Notes: a model not told the origin generated them from the sequence alone. A stretch of 64,000 bases of DNA from JBEEFP01 sp041166085 (GCA_041166085.1 JBEEFP010000031.1:1-64000), one strand, 5' to 3'. Counted from the stretch's first letter, positions 26,731 to 35,937 are shown. Program-made: numbers and translations.

Positions 26731-27666
26731 ATGAAAGACGCGCGCATCGTCACTGACGGCCTCCGCTTTCCCGAGGGGCCGGTCGTGCTCCCCGACGGGA
26801 GCGTGATCGTGGTGGAGATCAACGCGGGGCGGGTCAGCCGCGTCACCCCGGACGGCACGATCACGGTCGTCGCCGAGACGGGCGGCGGTCCGAACGGTGC
26901 TGCGCTGGGGCCGGACGGCAAGCTGTATGTCTGCAACGACGGCGGCTTCGCCTGGACCGACCTCGGCTTCGTGCTCCTGCCGTTCGGAGAGCACGGGGTC
27001 ACCGAGCCCGACGACTACGTGAGCGGGAGCATCCAGCGGGTGGACATCGGTACCGGTGTCGTCGAGACGCTCTACACCGAGTGCGACGGCGTGACCCTCA
27101 AGGGCCCCAACGACATCGTGTTCGACACCAGCGGCGGGTTCTGGTTCACCGACCACGGGAAGGTCCGGCTCCGCGAGGAGGACCGCGGCGGTGTCTACTA
27201 CGCAGCTGCCGACGGCAGCTCGATCCGCGAGGTGATCTTCCCGCTCCACGCGCCGAACGGCATCGGGCTGTCGCCCGACGGTGCCCGGCTCTACGTGGCC
27301 GAGACGCACACCGGCCGGCTCTGGGCCTGGGACGTGACCGGTCCCGGTGCGGTGGCCAAGGCGTCGCCGGTCGGCGCGGGCGGCACCCTGGTCGCGGGCC
27401 TGCCGGGGTACCAGCTCTTCGACTCGCTCGGCGTGGAGGCCGACGGCAACGTGTGCGTGGCCACCCTCGCGGTGGGCGGCATCAGCGTGATCTCACCGGA
27501 CGGCGACGTCGAGCACGTCCCGCTGCCCGAAGAGTTCGCAGACGGACTCACCACGAACATCTGCTGGGGTGGCGAGGACATGCGCACGGCCTACGTGACG
27601 CTGTCCGGTAGCGGGCGCCTTCTCACCTGCGAGTGGCCCCGCCCCGGGCTGCGCCTCGCCTACTGA
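26731..27666 (+). CDS. SMP-30/gluconolactonase family protein
   Basis: A 311-residue six-bladed propeller lactonase-like enzyme. It begins with GLRFPEGPVVLPDGS, where Glu is a metal ligand, and has LKGPNDIVFDTSGGFWFTD with the Asn/Asp ligands, and NGIGLSPDGARLYVAETH with the catalytic Asp region. It is likely a sugar lactone hydrolase; the substrate is unknown. TAGAAC ends six bases before the ATG. The methyltransferase gene follows by seven bases. Confidence 0.88.
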   Translation: MKDARIVTDGLRFPEGPVVLPDGSVIVVEINAGRVSRVTPDGTITVVAETGGGPNGAALGPDGKLYVCNDGGFAWTDLGFVLLPFGEHGVTEPDDYVSGSIQRVDIGTGVVETLYTECDGVTLKGPNDIVFDTSGGFWFTDHGKVRLREEDRGGVYYAAADGSSIREVIFPLHAPNGIGLSPDGARLYVAETHTGRLWAWDVTGPGAVAKASPVGAGGTLVAGLPGYQLFDSLGVEADGNVCVATLAVGGISVISPDGDVEHVPLPEEFADGLTTNICWGGEDMRTAYVTLSGSGRLLTCEWPRPGLRLAY

Positions 27667-27673
27667 CGAGCGC

Positions 27674-28456
27674 GTGAGCGACGCGTGGAACCCTGATCAG
27701 TACGAGCGGTTCAAGGACGAGCGCACCCGCCCGTTTCACGATCTCCTCGCCATGGTGCGGCCCTGCGCCGGCGGTCGGGTCGTGGATCTCGGCTGCGGCA
27801 CCGGTGAGCTGACCAACGAGGTGCACACCGCATTGCAGGCCGCGTCGACTGTCGGGATCGACCGCTCCGGGGCCATGTTGGCGAGGGCGGAGCCGATCGA
27901 AGGTGTGCGCTTCGAGCAGGGGGACATCGCTGCCTTCAATGGCGCGGATGGGTACGACGTGATCTTCGCCAACGCGTCGCTGCAATGGGTGCCGGACCAC
28001 GAGCGGCTGTTGCGGTCGTTGACCGCGTCGTTGCGACCCGGTGGTCAGCTGGCCGTGCAGGTGCCGGCCAATGCCGACCATCCGTCCCACCTCGTCGCGG
28101 CCGCCGTCGCCCTCGAGCCGCCCTTCTTCGACGCGTTCGACGGAGGACCTCCGCCCGACCCCGTGCAACGCAACGTCCTCGCGCCGGAGCGCTACGCCGA
28201 GCTGCTCGACGGGCTCGGCTTCGACGCGCAGCGCGTCCTCCTCGAGGTGTACGGCCACCCGATGGCGTGGTCGGGCGACGTCGTCGAATGGGTGAAGGGC
28301 ACCACCCTCACCCGCTTCCGTGAACGTCTTCCCGGCGATCTCTACGACGCATTCGTCCGGCGCTACCGAGACGCGCTGCTCGAGGTGATCGGCGACCGCC
28401 GCCCCTACTTCTATCCGTTTAGGCGCATCCTGTTCTGGGCGATCAGGGGACGGTGA
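27674..28456 (+). CDS. tam: Trans-aconitate 2-methyltransferase-like SAM methyltransferase
   Basis: A 260-residue class I methyltransferase. It has motif I VVDLGCGTGELT near residue 38, acidic motif II GIDRSGAML, and FANASLQWVPDHERLL, which is characteristic of the Tam group, as are the N-terminal WNPDQYERFKDERTRPFHDL and PYFYPFRRILFWA near the end. Tam methylates trans-aconitate, a spontaneous by-product inhibiting aconitase. GTG start. It overlaps the convergent decarboxylase gene by 14 bases. Confidence 0.85.
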   Translation: MSDAWNPDQYERFKDERTRPFHDLLAMVRPCAGGRVVDLGCGTGELTNEVHTALQAASTVGIDRSGAMLARAEPIEGVRFEQGDIAAFNGADGYDVIFANASLQWVPDHERLLRSLTASLRPGGQLAVQVPANADHPSHLVAAAVALEPPFFDAFDGGPPPDPVQRNVLAPERYAELLDGLGFDAQRVLLEVYGHPMAWSGDVVEWVKGTTLTRFRERLPGDLYDAFVRRYRDALLEVIGDRRPYFYPFRRILFWAIRGR

Positions 28457-30089
28457 TCGGGAGCTCCAGGAGGTGCGGCCGCCCCGTGTCCCATGCGGCT
28501 CGCACCGCGTCGCCCACGTCACCTGCCTTCTCGACGAGGGTGGCGTGGACGCCCATGGAGCGGGCCAGGGCCACGTAGTCGACCGGTGGGTCGACGATGT
28601 CCATGCCCACGTAGCGGCCGGTGGCGACCGTGTCGCCGTCCATCGACCGGAGTGCGTTCTTGAGAATGAGGTACTGGCGGTTGTTGACGACCGCGAACAC
28701 GACGGGCAGCTGCTCGTGCGCGGCCGTCCACAGCGCTTGTGGGGAGTACATGGCGGAGCCGTCGCCCACCACGCACAGGACGGGCTCTCGGTCGAAGCCG
28801 AGGGACACGCCGAGGGCGGCGGGCATGCCCCAGCCCAAGCCGCCGCCGCGGCAGAAGAAGTAGCGACCGGCGCTCGAAACGTGGTGGAAGCCGCGGATGT
28901 AGGTGCCCGTCGTGATCGCCTCGTCGACCAGGGCCGACTCCGGTGGAAGGGCACGCACCAGTGCATGCGCCGCGGCCATCGGGTGCATAGGCGTGTCGGC
29001 GTAGCGGGCGGTGGCCTTGTCCTCCAACTGGGCGGCTCTCGCGTCGCTCGTCGACCGCGCCGCCTCCACCGCCGCGGCCGACGCTGACGCGTCCATCCGC
29101 TCGCGCAGCAGCGGCACCAGGGACTGCAGCGTGGCCTTCGGGTCGCCCAGCACGCCGAGGCGGGTGGGCCACGTCCGGCCCAGCTGGTGCGCGTCGGGGG
29201 AGAGGTGCAGCAGCTCCACCTCCGGCGGGAGCGCCGGCCCGGGCGTGTACGGGTACACCATGAAGGCGCGTCCGCCCACGAACAGGACGCGGTGGTAGCG
29301 GCTCAGGGTCGAGCGGATGGCGGCGGCGGCCGGGGCCAGGTCGCCCTGCCAGAGCGGGTGCCGGGGCGGGAACACGAGGTTCGAACGCAATGGCGCACCG
29401 AACACGTCGCAGCCGAGTGCTTCGGCGACAGCGACCAGCGCGTCGACGCCGCCGGACGCGGCCACCTCATCCGCTGCAACGAGACACAGCTCGCCCCGTT
29501 CCGTCGACGCCAGGAGGTCGGCCAGCTCGGTGAGGTCGGCGGGGACGACGCGGGTGTCGATGCGCGAGGGCGCCGGCACCGGCGCGTCGGTGTCCTCCTC
29601 CAAAAGGTCCATGGGCAGCGACACGAACACCGGACCGGCAGGCGCGTGGGCCGCGTCGTGGAAGGCCCGTCGGATGATGACGCCGAGCTCGCCGGCCGTG
29701 CGCACCTCGTGCGCCCACTTCGAAACGGGCCGCGCCAGCCCCACCAGATCGCCCGCGAGCAGAGGGTCACTGGCGATGTGGCGCCGGTCCTGCTGACCCG
29801 CGGTGACGACGAGTGGTGTGGCATTGGCCTGGGCGTTGGTGAGGTTGCCGATGGCGTTGCCCAGCCCGGCCGAGGTGTGGAGGTTGAGGAAGGCGGGGCG
29901 CCCCGTTGCCTGCGCGTACCCGTCGGCCATGGCGACCGCCGTCGCTTCTTGCAGGGCGAGGACGTACGCCGGGTCGTCACGCGACGCGAGGGCGTCGACG
30001 AACGGCAGCTCCGTCGTCCCCGGGTTGCCGAAGACGTGGCGCACGCCCTCGGTCGCCAGCACCTCGAGCAGGACGTCGCGTCCCTTCAT
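28443..30089 (-). CDS. mdlC: Benzoylformate decarboxylase-like ThDP enzyme
   Basis: A 548-residue thiamine-diphosphate enzyme. The N-terminal Pyr domain carries VFGNPGTTELPF with the conserved Glu in LQEATAVAMADGYA; a central domain follows, then the PP domain with the ThDP motif GDGSAMYSPQALWTAAHEQL. The HTSAGLGNAIGNL segment is typical of the MdlC group. Benzoylformate decarboxylase is the best label; a different 2-oxoacid substrate is possible. It is the third gene of a minus-strand operon, 13 bases after the glycosylase. Confidence 0.85.
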   Translation of the reverse strand: MKGRDVLLEVLATEGVRHVFGNPGTTELPFVDALASRDDPAYVLALQEATAVAMADGYAQATGRPAFLNLHTSAGLGNAIGNLTNAQANATPLVVTAGQQDRRHIASDPLLAGDLVGLARPVSKWAHEVRTAGELGVIIRRAFHDAAHAPAGPVFVSLPMDLLEEDTDAPVPAPSRIDTRVVPADLTELADLLASTERGELCLVAADEVAASGGVDALVAVAEALGCDVFGAPLRSNLVFPPRHPLWQGDLAPAAAAIRSTLSRYHRVLFVGGRAFMVYPYTPGPALPPEVELLHLSPDAHQLGRTWPTRLGVLGDPKATLQSLVPLLRERMDASASAAAVEAARSTSDARAAQLEDKATARYADTPMHPMAAAHALVRALPPESALVDEAITTGTYIRGFHHVSSAGRYFFCRGGGLGWGMPAALGVSLGFDREPVLCVVGDGSAMYSPQALWTAAHEQLPVVFAVVNNRQYLILKNALRSMDGDTVATGRYVGMDIVDPPVDYVALARSMGVHATLVEKAGDVGDAVRAAWDTGRPHLLELPITVP

Positions 30090-30102
30090 GCGCCGACCAC
30101 CA

Positions 30103-30729
30103 TCACACGGGCTCGCTTGCGCGGCGTTCGCGGTCGAGGTGCACGGCCTGCCAGCAGTACCACGCCGCCACCGATCGGATCGGCTGGTATCGGGCGCCCT
30201 CGGCGGCGAGCTCCTTTGGCGTCGGCCGCTCCAGCTGACCCTTGATGAGCCGCCAGCCCTCGCGGACGCCGAGGTCGTCGACGGGCCACACGTCCATGCG
30301 CCCGAGTTGGAACAGTAGGAACATCTCAGCCGTCCAGCGACCGATGCCGCGCACGGTGACGAGGCGCTCGATGATCTCCTCGTCGCCCAGCCGGCTGATC
30401 CGCTGGAGCGGCACGCTGCCGTCGGACACCTTGGTTGCGAGGTCGAGGATCGACGCCCGCTTGGCGCGGGACAGGCCCGCCCCGGCCAGCGCCTCTTCCG
30501 GGATGGCGAGCACTGCCTCCGGTGTCAGCTTGCCGTCGACGAGGAGGCGGAAGCGCCCATGGATAGCCGCGGCTGCCGCGCCGGCCAGCTGCTGGTAGAC
30601 GATCGATCGCACCAGCGCGCCGAAGTGGCCGTCTGGGTTCCGCCGCTTGGCCTTGTACGGCCCGATCGCCTCGACCACCGGAGCGAAGGCCTTGTCGATG
30701 GCGACGAGCTCCTGATGGACCTCGGTCAT
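30103..30729 (-). CDS. DNA-3-methyladenine glycosylase (AlkA-like, HhH-GPD)
   Basis: A 208-residue base-excision-repair glycosylase removing alkylated purines. It contains FGALVRSIVYQQLAGAAAAA, the helix-hairpin-helix VRGIGRWTAEMFLLF and the catalytic Asp in VWPVDDLGVREG, followed by PIRSVAAWYCWQ. It lacks the N-terminal beta domain of E. coli AlkA, as in short bacterial AlkA/Mag forms. The ATG overlaps the stop of the ATP-grasp gene (ATGA), showing translational coupling. Confidence 0.92.
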   Translation of the reverse strand: MTEVHQELVAIDKAFAPVVEAIGPYKAKRRNPDGHFGALVRSIVYQQLAGAAAAAIHGRFRLLVDGKLTPEAVLAIPEEALAGAGLSRAKRASILDLATKVSDGSVPLQRISRLGDEEIIERLVTVRGIGRWTAEMFLLFQLGRMDVWPVDDLGVREGWRLIKGQLERPTPKELAAEGARYQPIRSVAAWYCWQAVHLDRERRASEPV

Positions 30730-32159
30730 GCGCCCTCGCCCGTCAGGGCCAGCGCGACCTCGTCGAAGAGCGCGTCGGCCTCCTCGGGCGACGGCGCGAT
30801 GCACGTCATGCCCATCTTGCCGTGGTCGCGCAGGGCACCCATGAGGTGCAGGGTCACGCCCGTGCCCCGCTCGGGGTCGAAGGCCCAGCCCCGCCGTCGC
30901 ACCTCGGCGATGACGTCGCCGGGGGTGCGCCCGCGCAGCGCGTCGGACTTGAGGTTGTCGCTGGCCACGTAGCTGCGACTCTGGCCGCCCGCCCGCAGCT
31001 CGCCGGTCGCCAGGTCGTACGCGCCGTGCGTCGCCAGCCGCGCCATCCAGTACGGGTGGGTGGTGCCGCCCATGCGCAGGTTGATCTCGCTCAGGTAGAT
31101 CTCGCCGTCGGGCAGCACGATGAAGTCGATGCCGAACGATCCCATCACGCCTTCGGCCGCCAGGACCTCGGCCACCCACACCGCCTGTTCCTGGATCAGC
31201 AGTCGGTAGTCGGGCGAGGCGGGGAACCGGCAGCCCAGATACACCTGGTTCTCGGGACCACCGAGGATCTGGTCGTGGGTCGACACGACCTCGACCGCGC
31301 CGTTGGGAGCGATCCGGACCTGCACGCTGGGCGAGACCACACCGGAGCGGCGCACGAGCTCCTCGACGATGGCGCCTTCGGCCTCGATCTTGGCGACGAA
31401 GGACGGCCACGTCTCCTCGCCCGCGCAGAACACCGTCGGACAGCCGAGCACGCTGACGCCGCCGGGCTGGAGGTCGAGGATGGCGTTGCCCTGCCCCGAG
31501 AACCCGTTGTTGAGCTTGGCAACGGCGGCCACGACGCCCGCGTCCCGCAACCGGGCCACGGCGCCGTCGAGGTCGTCGACCGAGCGCAGGTCCTCCTCCC
31601 CGGGCAGGACGGCGACTCCGGCCTGGCGGGCGATGCGTCGCGACCCGGTCTTGGAGCCGAGGGCCGCCGCCTCCGGTGTGGCGCCGTACACAGGCAGCTG
31701 CAGGCGCTCACTGATGATGCGCTCGTGCTCGGTCACGTTGAACGGCAAGAGATAGGCCTGATCGGCCGGACCGGCGGCCGCTGCGACCTGCTCCAAGACG
31801 TCGGGGCGCATGGCCAGCTTGGGCGAGAGCGCCTCGGGGTCCGGGTCGTCGAGCGAGAGCAACGTGAGCCGTTGGCGCGCCCCTTCGGGATCGGGGAGGA
31901 AGCCCAGGTAGTAGTCGACGACGTCCGGGTCGATGGACAGCGAGGTGACGTAGACCATGCGCAGCCCCGGGCGCCGGAGCCACAGGAGCATGCACAGGAG
32001 GCGCTCTTCGTACCGCGCGATGCCGACGATCTTCTGGAGCTCGGACAGGGCGAAGGTGGCGGACGGGAGGACCACGATCGTGCCCTCCTCGAGGTCCGAC
32101 ACGCTCGCGCCGCCCAGCCGGTCGACGAAACCGCGTTGCAGCTCCTCGAACGACGCCAT
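30726..32159 (-). CDS. ATP-grasp protein related to peptide ligase PGM1
   Basis: A 477-residue ATP-grasp enzyme. An N-terminal pre-ATP-grasp segment (LRRPGLRMVYVTSLSIDPDV, VDYYLGFLPDPEGARQRLTL) precedes the ATP-grasp fold: KLNNGFSGQGNAILDL as the phosphate-binding loop, FVAKIEAEGAIVEEL, and metal-ligand residues in FGIDFIVLPDGEIYLSEINL. The C-terminal RRRGWAFDPERGTGVTLHLM domain matches the family defined by the pheganomycin ligase PGM1. Carboxylate-amine ligation is expected, with unknown substrates. TACGCT ends six bases before the ATG. Confidence 0.82.
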   Translation of the reverse strand: MASFEELQRGFVDRLGGASVSDLEEGTIVVLPSATFALSELQKIVGIARYEERLLCMLLWLRRPGLRMVYVTSLSIDPDVVDYYLGFLPDPEGARQRLTLLSLDDPDPEALSPKLAMRPDVLEQVAAAAGPADQAYLLPFNVTEHERIISERLQLPVYGATPEAAALGSKTGSRRIARQAGVAVLPGEEDLRSVDDLDGAVARLRDAGVVAAVAKLNNGFSGQGNAILDLQPGGVSVLGCPTVFCAGEETWPSFVAKIEAEGAIVEELVRRSGVVSPSVQVRIAPNGAVEVVSTHDQILGGPENQVYLGCRFPASPDYRLLIQEQAVWVAEVLAAEGVMGSFGIDFIVLPDGEIYLSEINLRMGGTTHPYWMARLATHGAYDLATGELRAGGQSRSYVASDNLKSDALRGRTPGDVIAEVRRRGWAFDPERGTGVTLHLMGALRDHGKMGMTCIAPSPEEADALFDEVALALTGEGA

Positions 32160-32165
32160 CGGGGC

Positions 32166-32188
32166 AGCGTAAACCGGCCCGGTAGATT
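32166..32188. promoter_or_regulatory. Divergent leaderless promoter pair
   Basis: On the minus strand TACGCT (32171-32166) ends six bases before the ATG of the ATP-grasp gene. On the plus strand TAGATT (32183-32188) ends six bases before the GTG of rimO. The two start codons are only 35 bases apart. Confidence 0.6.
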
Positions 32189-32194
32189 CATCTC

Positions 32195-33436
32195 GTGACG
32201 CGTCGCTACTGGGTCGAGACCTTGGGCTGTCCCAAGAACCAGGTCGACTCGGACAAGCTGGTCGGCACCCTGGTGGCCGACGGCCTCGTCGCGGCCGACC
32301 GGCCCGAGGACGCCGACCTCGTCGTGGTCAACACCTGCGCCTTCATCGAGGCGGCGCGTGAGGAGTCGGTCGAGACCGTTCTCACCCTCGCCGAGGCCCG
32401 CCGCCCGGGCGCCGAGCTCGTCGTCACCGGCTGCATGGCCGAGCGCTACGGATCCGAGCTGGCCGAGGCGGTCCCGGAGGCCGACCTGGTCGCCGGCTTC
32501 GGCGTGCCCGTCACCTTGGGCCGCCGCCCCGAGTCGGAGTCCCCAGTGCCGGCATTCGACCTGCTCAACCTGCCGCGCCCGGCCGCCACCGCCCCCTGGG
32601 CCTACGTGAAGGTGGCCGAGGGCTGCGACCGCACGTGTGGCTTCTGCGCCATCCCCTCGTTCCGCGGGCCCCAGCGCTCGCGCACGCACGAGTCGATCCT
32701 CGAGGAGGTCGACGCGCTCGGTGTGCAGGAGGTCGTGCTCGTCGCCCAGGACCTCGCGTCCTACGGCAAGGACGTGGGTCGGAGGGGCGCCATCGTGCCC
32801 CTCGTCGCCGCGGTTGCCGACCGCGTTCCGCGCACGCGTCTGCTCTACCTGTACCCGTCGGACCTGACAGACGAGTTGGTGGACGCGGTGGGCGCCACCG
32901 GCGTCCCGTACTTCGATCTGTCGTTGCAGCACGTGTCGAAGCGACTGCTCCGCGGCATGCGTCGGTGGGGCGACGGCCCGCGGTTCCTGCGCCGCATCGG
33001 GCAGATCCGCACCCTCTTCCCTGACGCTGCCTTCCGGTCCTCGTTCATCGTGGGCTACCCCGGCGAGACGGAGGACGACCACGACCAGCTCCTCGCCTTC
33101 GTCGCCGAGGCCGAGCTCGATTGGGCCGGCTTCTTCCCGTTCTCGGAGGAGGACGGCACGTATGCCGCCGACCTCGACGACAAGGTCGCCAAGGGGCTCG
33201 CGTCCGAGCGGCTGGCCGAGGTCTCCGAGTTGCAGGACGGCATCACGGCCGCCCGTCGCGACGCGTTGGTCGGCACGACCGTCGAGGTACTGGTCGACCG
33301 AGCGGGTGTCGGGCGCAGCCATCGCGAGGCGCCCGAGATCGACGGCGTCATCACCGTCCCGGGCCACCTGGCGCCGGGCACGTTTCACACCGTGACGATC
33401 ACAGGGGCGGCCGGTCCTGACCTGGAGGCGGCGTAG
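32195..33436 (+). CDS. rimO: Ribosomal protein uS12 methylthiotransferase
   Basis: Radical-SAM enzyme that methylthiolates Asp88 of ribosomal protein S12. The N-terminal UPF0004 domain holds the auxiliary cluster cysteines (TLGCPKNQVDS, NTCAFIEAA, TGCMAERYG). The radical-SAM motif is CDRTCGFCAIPSFRG near residue 146, and a C-terminal TRAM domain follows. EGCDRxCxFCxIPxxRG and SLQHVSKRLLRGMRR separate it from MiaB. The GTG start is leaderless by sequence. rimO-pgsA-cinA is a conserved actinobacterial operon. Confidence 0.96.
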   Translation: MTRRYWVETLGCPKNQVDSDKLVGTLVADGLVAADRPEDADLVVVNTCAFIEAAREESVETVLTLAEARRPGAELVVTGCMAERYGSELAEAVPEADLVAGFGVPVTLGRRPESESPVPAFDLLNLPRPAATAPWAYVKVAEGCDRTCGFCAIPSFRGPQRSRTHESILEEVDALGVQEVVLVAQDLASYGKDVGRRGAIVPLVAAVADRVPRTRLLYLYPSDLTDELVDAVGATGVPYFDLSLQHVSKRLLRGMRRWGDGPRFLRRIGQIRTLFPDAAFRSSFIVGYPGETEDDHDQLLAFVAEAELDWAGFFPFSEEDGTYAADLDDKVAKGLASERLAEVSELQDGITAARRDALVGTTVEVLVDRAGVGRSHREAPEIDGVITVPGHLAPGTFHTVTITGAAGPDLEAA

Positions 33437-33440
33437 GCGA

Positions 33441-33995
33441 ATGGCCACCGAGTCCTTCGGGCCCTCCGCCCTCGCCACGCCGGCCAACGCCGTCACCGTG
33501 CTGCGGCTGCTCATCGCGCCGGTGCTCTTCGCCATGGTCGCTGCCGACGGCGCGTCGTGGCCCGCGGTCGCCTTCTGGTTCGTCCTGGCCAGCACTGACG
33601 GGCTCGACGGGTGGATCGCCCGACGGCAGGGCGCGACACGCTCGGGCGCGTTCCTCGACCCGCTCGCCGACAAGGTCCTGGTGCTGGGGGCGATGTGGGC
33701 GTTGGTGGAGAAGGACGTCTTCTGGTGGCTGCCCGTCGGCCTCATCGCCCTACGTGAGGTCGGGGTCAGCCTGTACCGGTCATGGGAGGGCCGTCGGGGC
33801 ATCTCCGTACCGGCACGCCCCTGGGCCAAAGTGAAGACGGTGGTGCAGGACGTGGCCGTCGGCTTCGCGCTGCTGCCGACGACGGCGACGCACCCGGACG
33901 TGGCCCGGACGTTCCTCTGGATCGCCGTCGTGCTCACACTCGTCACGGGCGCGCAGTACCTGCTCGACGGATCCAAGGTGCGCCGTGCGGTGTGA
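33441..33995 (+). CDS. pgsA: CDP-diacylglycerol-glycerol-3-phosphate 3-phosphatidyltransferase
   Basis: A 184-residue membrane enzyme making phosphatidylglycerophosphate. The CDP-alcohol phosphotransferase signature is present as D-x2-DG-x2-AR, then G-x3-D-x3-D (DGWIARRQGATRSGAFLDPL), but there are seven rather than the usual eight residues between AR and G. About five hydrophobic helices are predicted. It follows rimO by four bases and overlaps cinA by 11 bases. Placement between rimO and cinA supports PgsA over other CDP-alcohol transferases. Confidence 0.92.
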   Translation: MATESFGPSALATPANAVTVLRLLIAPVLFAMVAADGASWPAVAFWFVLASTDGLDGWIARRQGATRSGAFLDPLADKVLVLGAMWALVEKDVFWWLPVGLIALREVGVSLYRSWEGRRGISVPARPWAKVKTVVQDVAVGFALLPTTATHPDVARTFLWIAVVLTLVTGAQYLLDGSKVRRAV

Positions 33996-35229
33996 GGTCG
34001 TGGCCATCGGCACCGAGCTGCTGCTCGGACAGGTGGTCGACACCAACTCGTCGTGGATGGGTGAGCGCCTCGCTCTCGCCGGCATCGACTCCCACTTTCA
34101 GACCAAGGTGGGCGACAACCTCGGGCGCATGGTGCTGGCCCTGCGCACGGCTCTCGCGAGGAGCGACGCCGTCATCGTGTGCGGCGGACTCGGTCCGACG
34201 CAGGACGACATCACGCGCGAGGCCATCGCCGAGGTGATGAACGTCGAGCTGCGACGCGACGAGGAGATCGTCGAGCGCATCCGCGCCATGTTCTCGTCGC
34301 GCGGACGGGAGATGGCGGAGAACAACGCACGCCAAGCCGACGTCCCCGAGGGCGCCAGCGTCATCGAGCAGGTGCGAGGGACGGCGCCCGGGCTCATCTG
34401 CCCCGTCGGACACAAGGTCGTCTACGCCGTCCCGGGCGTTCCCCACGAGATGCGGGAGATGGTCGAGCGGGCCATCATCCCGGACCTGCAGGTGCGGGCG
34501 GGCACCACCGCGACGATCGTGAGTCGGACGCTGCGCACCTGGGGACTGGCGGAGTCGACGCTGGCCGAGCAGCTCGGGCCGCGGCTGGAAGCCCTGGACG
34601 CGATCGACGACGGCCCGACCATCGCCTTCCTCGCCAGTGGCATCGAGGGCATCAAGGTGCGCATAACGGTGAAGTCGGCCGACGCCGAGTCGGCCCGCAC
34701 CTTGCTGATGGCGGAGGAGTCGGAGGTCCGCGCCATCCTCGGCGACATCGTCTTCGGTGCCGACGAGGAGACGATGGAGGACGCGGTCGGCAACATCCTC
34801 CGGGCCAAAGGCCTCACCCTCGGTTTGGCGGAGTCGCTCACCGGCGGCCTCGTCGGCTCGCGGCTCACCAACGCCGTCGGCGCCAGCGACTGGTTCCGGG
34901 GGTCGATCGTGGCCTACGCCAGCGAGGTGAAGTTCGACCTGCTCGACGTGCGCGAGGGACCCGTCGTGTCGGCCGACGCCGCCGAGCAGATGGCGGAAGG
35001 GGCGCGCAAGTCCCTCGGCGCGGACATCGGACTGGCCGTCACCGGAGTCGCCGGTCCCGCCGAACAGGACGGCCAGCCGGTCGGCACGGTGTTCTTCGGG
35101 CTGGCCATGGGCGACGGCCCGGCCACCTCAGCCGAGGTCCATCTCCCGGGCGATCGTGAGTCGGTTCGGCAGTTTGCGGCAATTTCGTTGATGGATTTCC
35201 TGCGCCGCCGCCTCGTGGCAGGCGATTAA
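33985..35229 (+). CDS. cinA: CinA: nicotinamide-nucleotide amidase / competence-damage protein
   Basis: A 414-residue fusion of an N-terminal MoCF-like domain (VVAIGTELLLGQVVDTNS, CGGLGPTQDDITREA) that may act as an ADP-ribose pyrophosphatase, and a C-terminal PncC-type amidase (GLAESLTGGLVGSRLTNAVG, TGVAGPAEQDGQPVGTVFFG) that deamidates NMN for pyridine nucleotide recycling. The catalytic Ser is in AESLTGG. It starts within the end of pgsA. Confidence 0.96.
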   Translation: MRCEVVAIGTELLLGQVVDTNSSWMGERLALAGIDSHFQTKVGDNLGRMVLALRTALARSDAVIVCGGLGPTQDDITREAIAEVMNVELRRDEEIVERIRAMFSSRGREMAENNARQADVPEGASVIEQVRGTAPGLICPVGHKVVYAVPGVPHEMREMVERAIIPDLQVRAGTTATIVSRTLRTWGLAESTLAEQLGPRLEALDAIDDGPTIAFLASGIEGIKVRITVKSADAESARTLLMAEESEVRAILGDIVFGADEETMEDAVGNILRAKGLTLGLAESLTGGLVGSRLTNAVGASDWFRGSIVAYASEVKFDLLDVREGPVVSADAAEQMAEGARKSLGADIGLAVTGVAGPAEQDGQPVGTVFFGLAMGDGPATSAEVHLPGDRESVRQFAAISLMDFLRRRLVAGD

Positions 35230-35274
35230 CCGCTTCCACCGCGCAACACCGGCACGGACGTTCCGTTGTTAGGG

Positions 35275-35937
35275 GTGGTGACCCCCGAGCCGTTCCGCGA
35301 CCCGAGCCAGGAGCGTTCGCCGGTCCGTCGTGGCACCGTGGTGCGCGCGGTCGTGGTCATCGCCGCCATCGCCCAGCTCGCGGTCGCCATCGCGCTCGCT
35401 GTGAACCAGGGGACGACACCCGCACAAGAGCGCGAGGTCGCCACGCTGGTGCCGGCGGGCGCCGTCGGTGGCGCGGTGGCGACCACCTCGACGACGCTGC
35501 CGCCCGTCGTCGTCGAGATGCCGGCGGCTCCCATCCCCGCCAGTCCGACGACCGCGGTGCCGACCGGCTCGGTGTACGGAGTCATCGGTGCCGGTCCCGG
35601 CGGCCGTGCGCGCGCCGACCTGCGTGACGAGGCGGGCAACACCTGGCACAGCGAGGCGAGCAGCAACGGCGAGTACCGCTTCGACCGTCTGGCTCCCGGG
35701 AGCTACCAGCTCGTCCTCTCGGCGGAGAGCGCGGCCCCGGCGTGTGGGTCCGACGGCACCTGCATCGGTTCGGCCTTGGCCATCTCCAAACGCGTCGTCG
35801 AGATCCGGCCCGGCCAGGAGGTCCGCGAGGACTATCCGGTCTACGGGCCCACCGGTCCCGCCCCGCCCGCCACCACGACCACCGTCGTCACCGACCCGCC
35901 CCCGCCGACCACGACGACGACCACGACCGTCGCCTGA
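35275..35937 (+). CDS. Membrane-anchored protein with a SpaA/Cna-B-like domain, function unknown
   Basis: About 220 residues. It has an N-terminal basic segment, one membrane helix (AVVVIAAIAQLAVAIALAVN), a Thr/Pro-rich linker, then a beta-sandwich-like domain (ADLRDEAGNTWHSEASSNGE, YRFDRLAPGSYQLVLSAESA) resembling carboxypeptidase-regulatory/Cna-B repeats, and a final Thr/Pro tail. Likely extracellular. The start is uncertain among TTG 35266 and GTG 35275 or 35278. A hairpin terminator follows the stop. Confidence 0.7.
   Translation: MVTPEPFRDPSQERSPVRRGTVVRAVVVIAAIAQLAVAIALAVNQGTTPAQEREVATLVPAGAVGGAVATTSTTLPPVVVEMPAAPIPASPTTAVPTGSVYGVIGAGPGGRARADLRDEAGNTWHSEASSNGEYRFDRLAPGSYQLVLSAESAAPACGSDGTCIGSALAISKRVVEIRPGQEVREDYPVYGPTGPAPPATTTTVVTDPPPPTTTTTTTVA

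Noticed and set aside
31733..33976. Very long minus-strand open frame (over 740 codons) antisense to rimO and pgsA
   Set aside because: Its amino-acid composition (Arg/His/Gly-rich, no hydrophobic pattern) is that of a GC-rich shadow frame, and rimO, pgsA and the ATP-grasp gene explain the same DNA with recognisable motifs.
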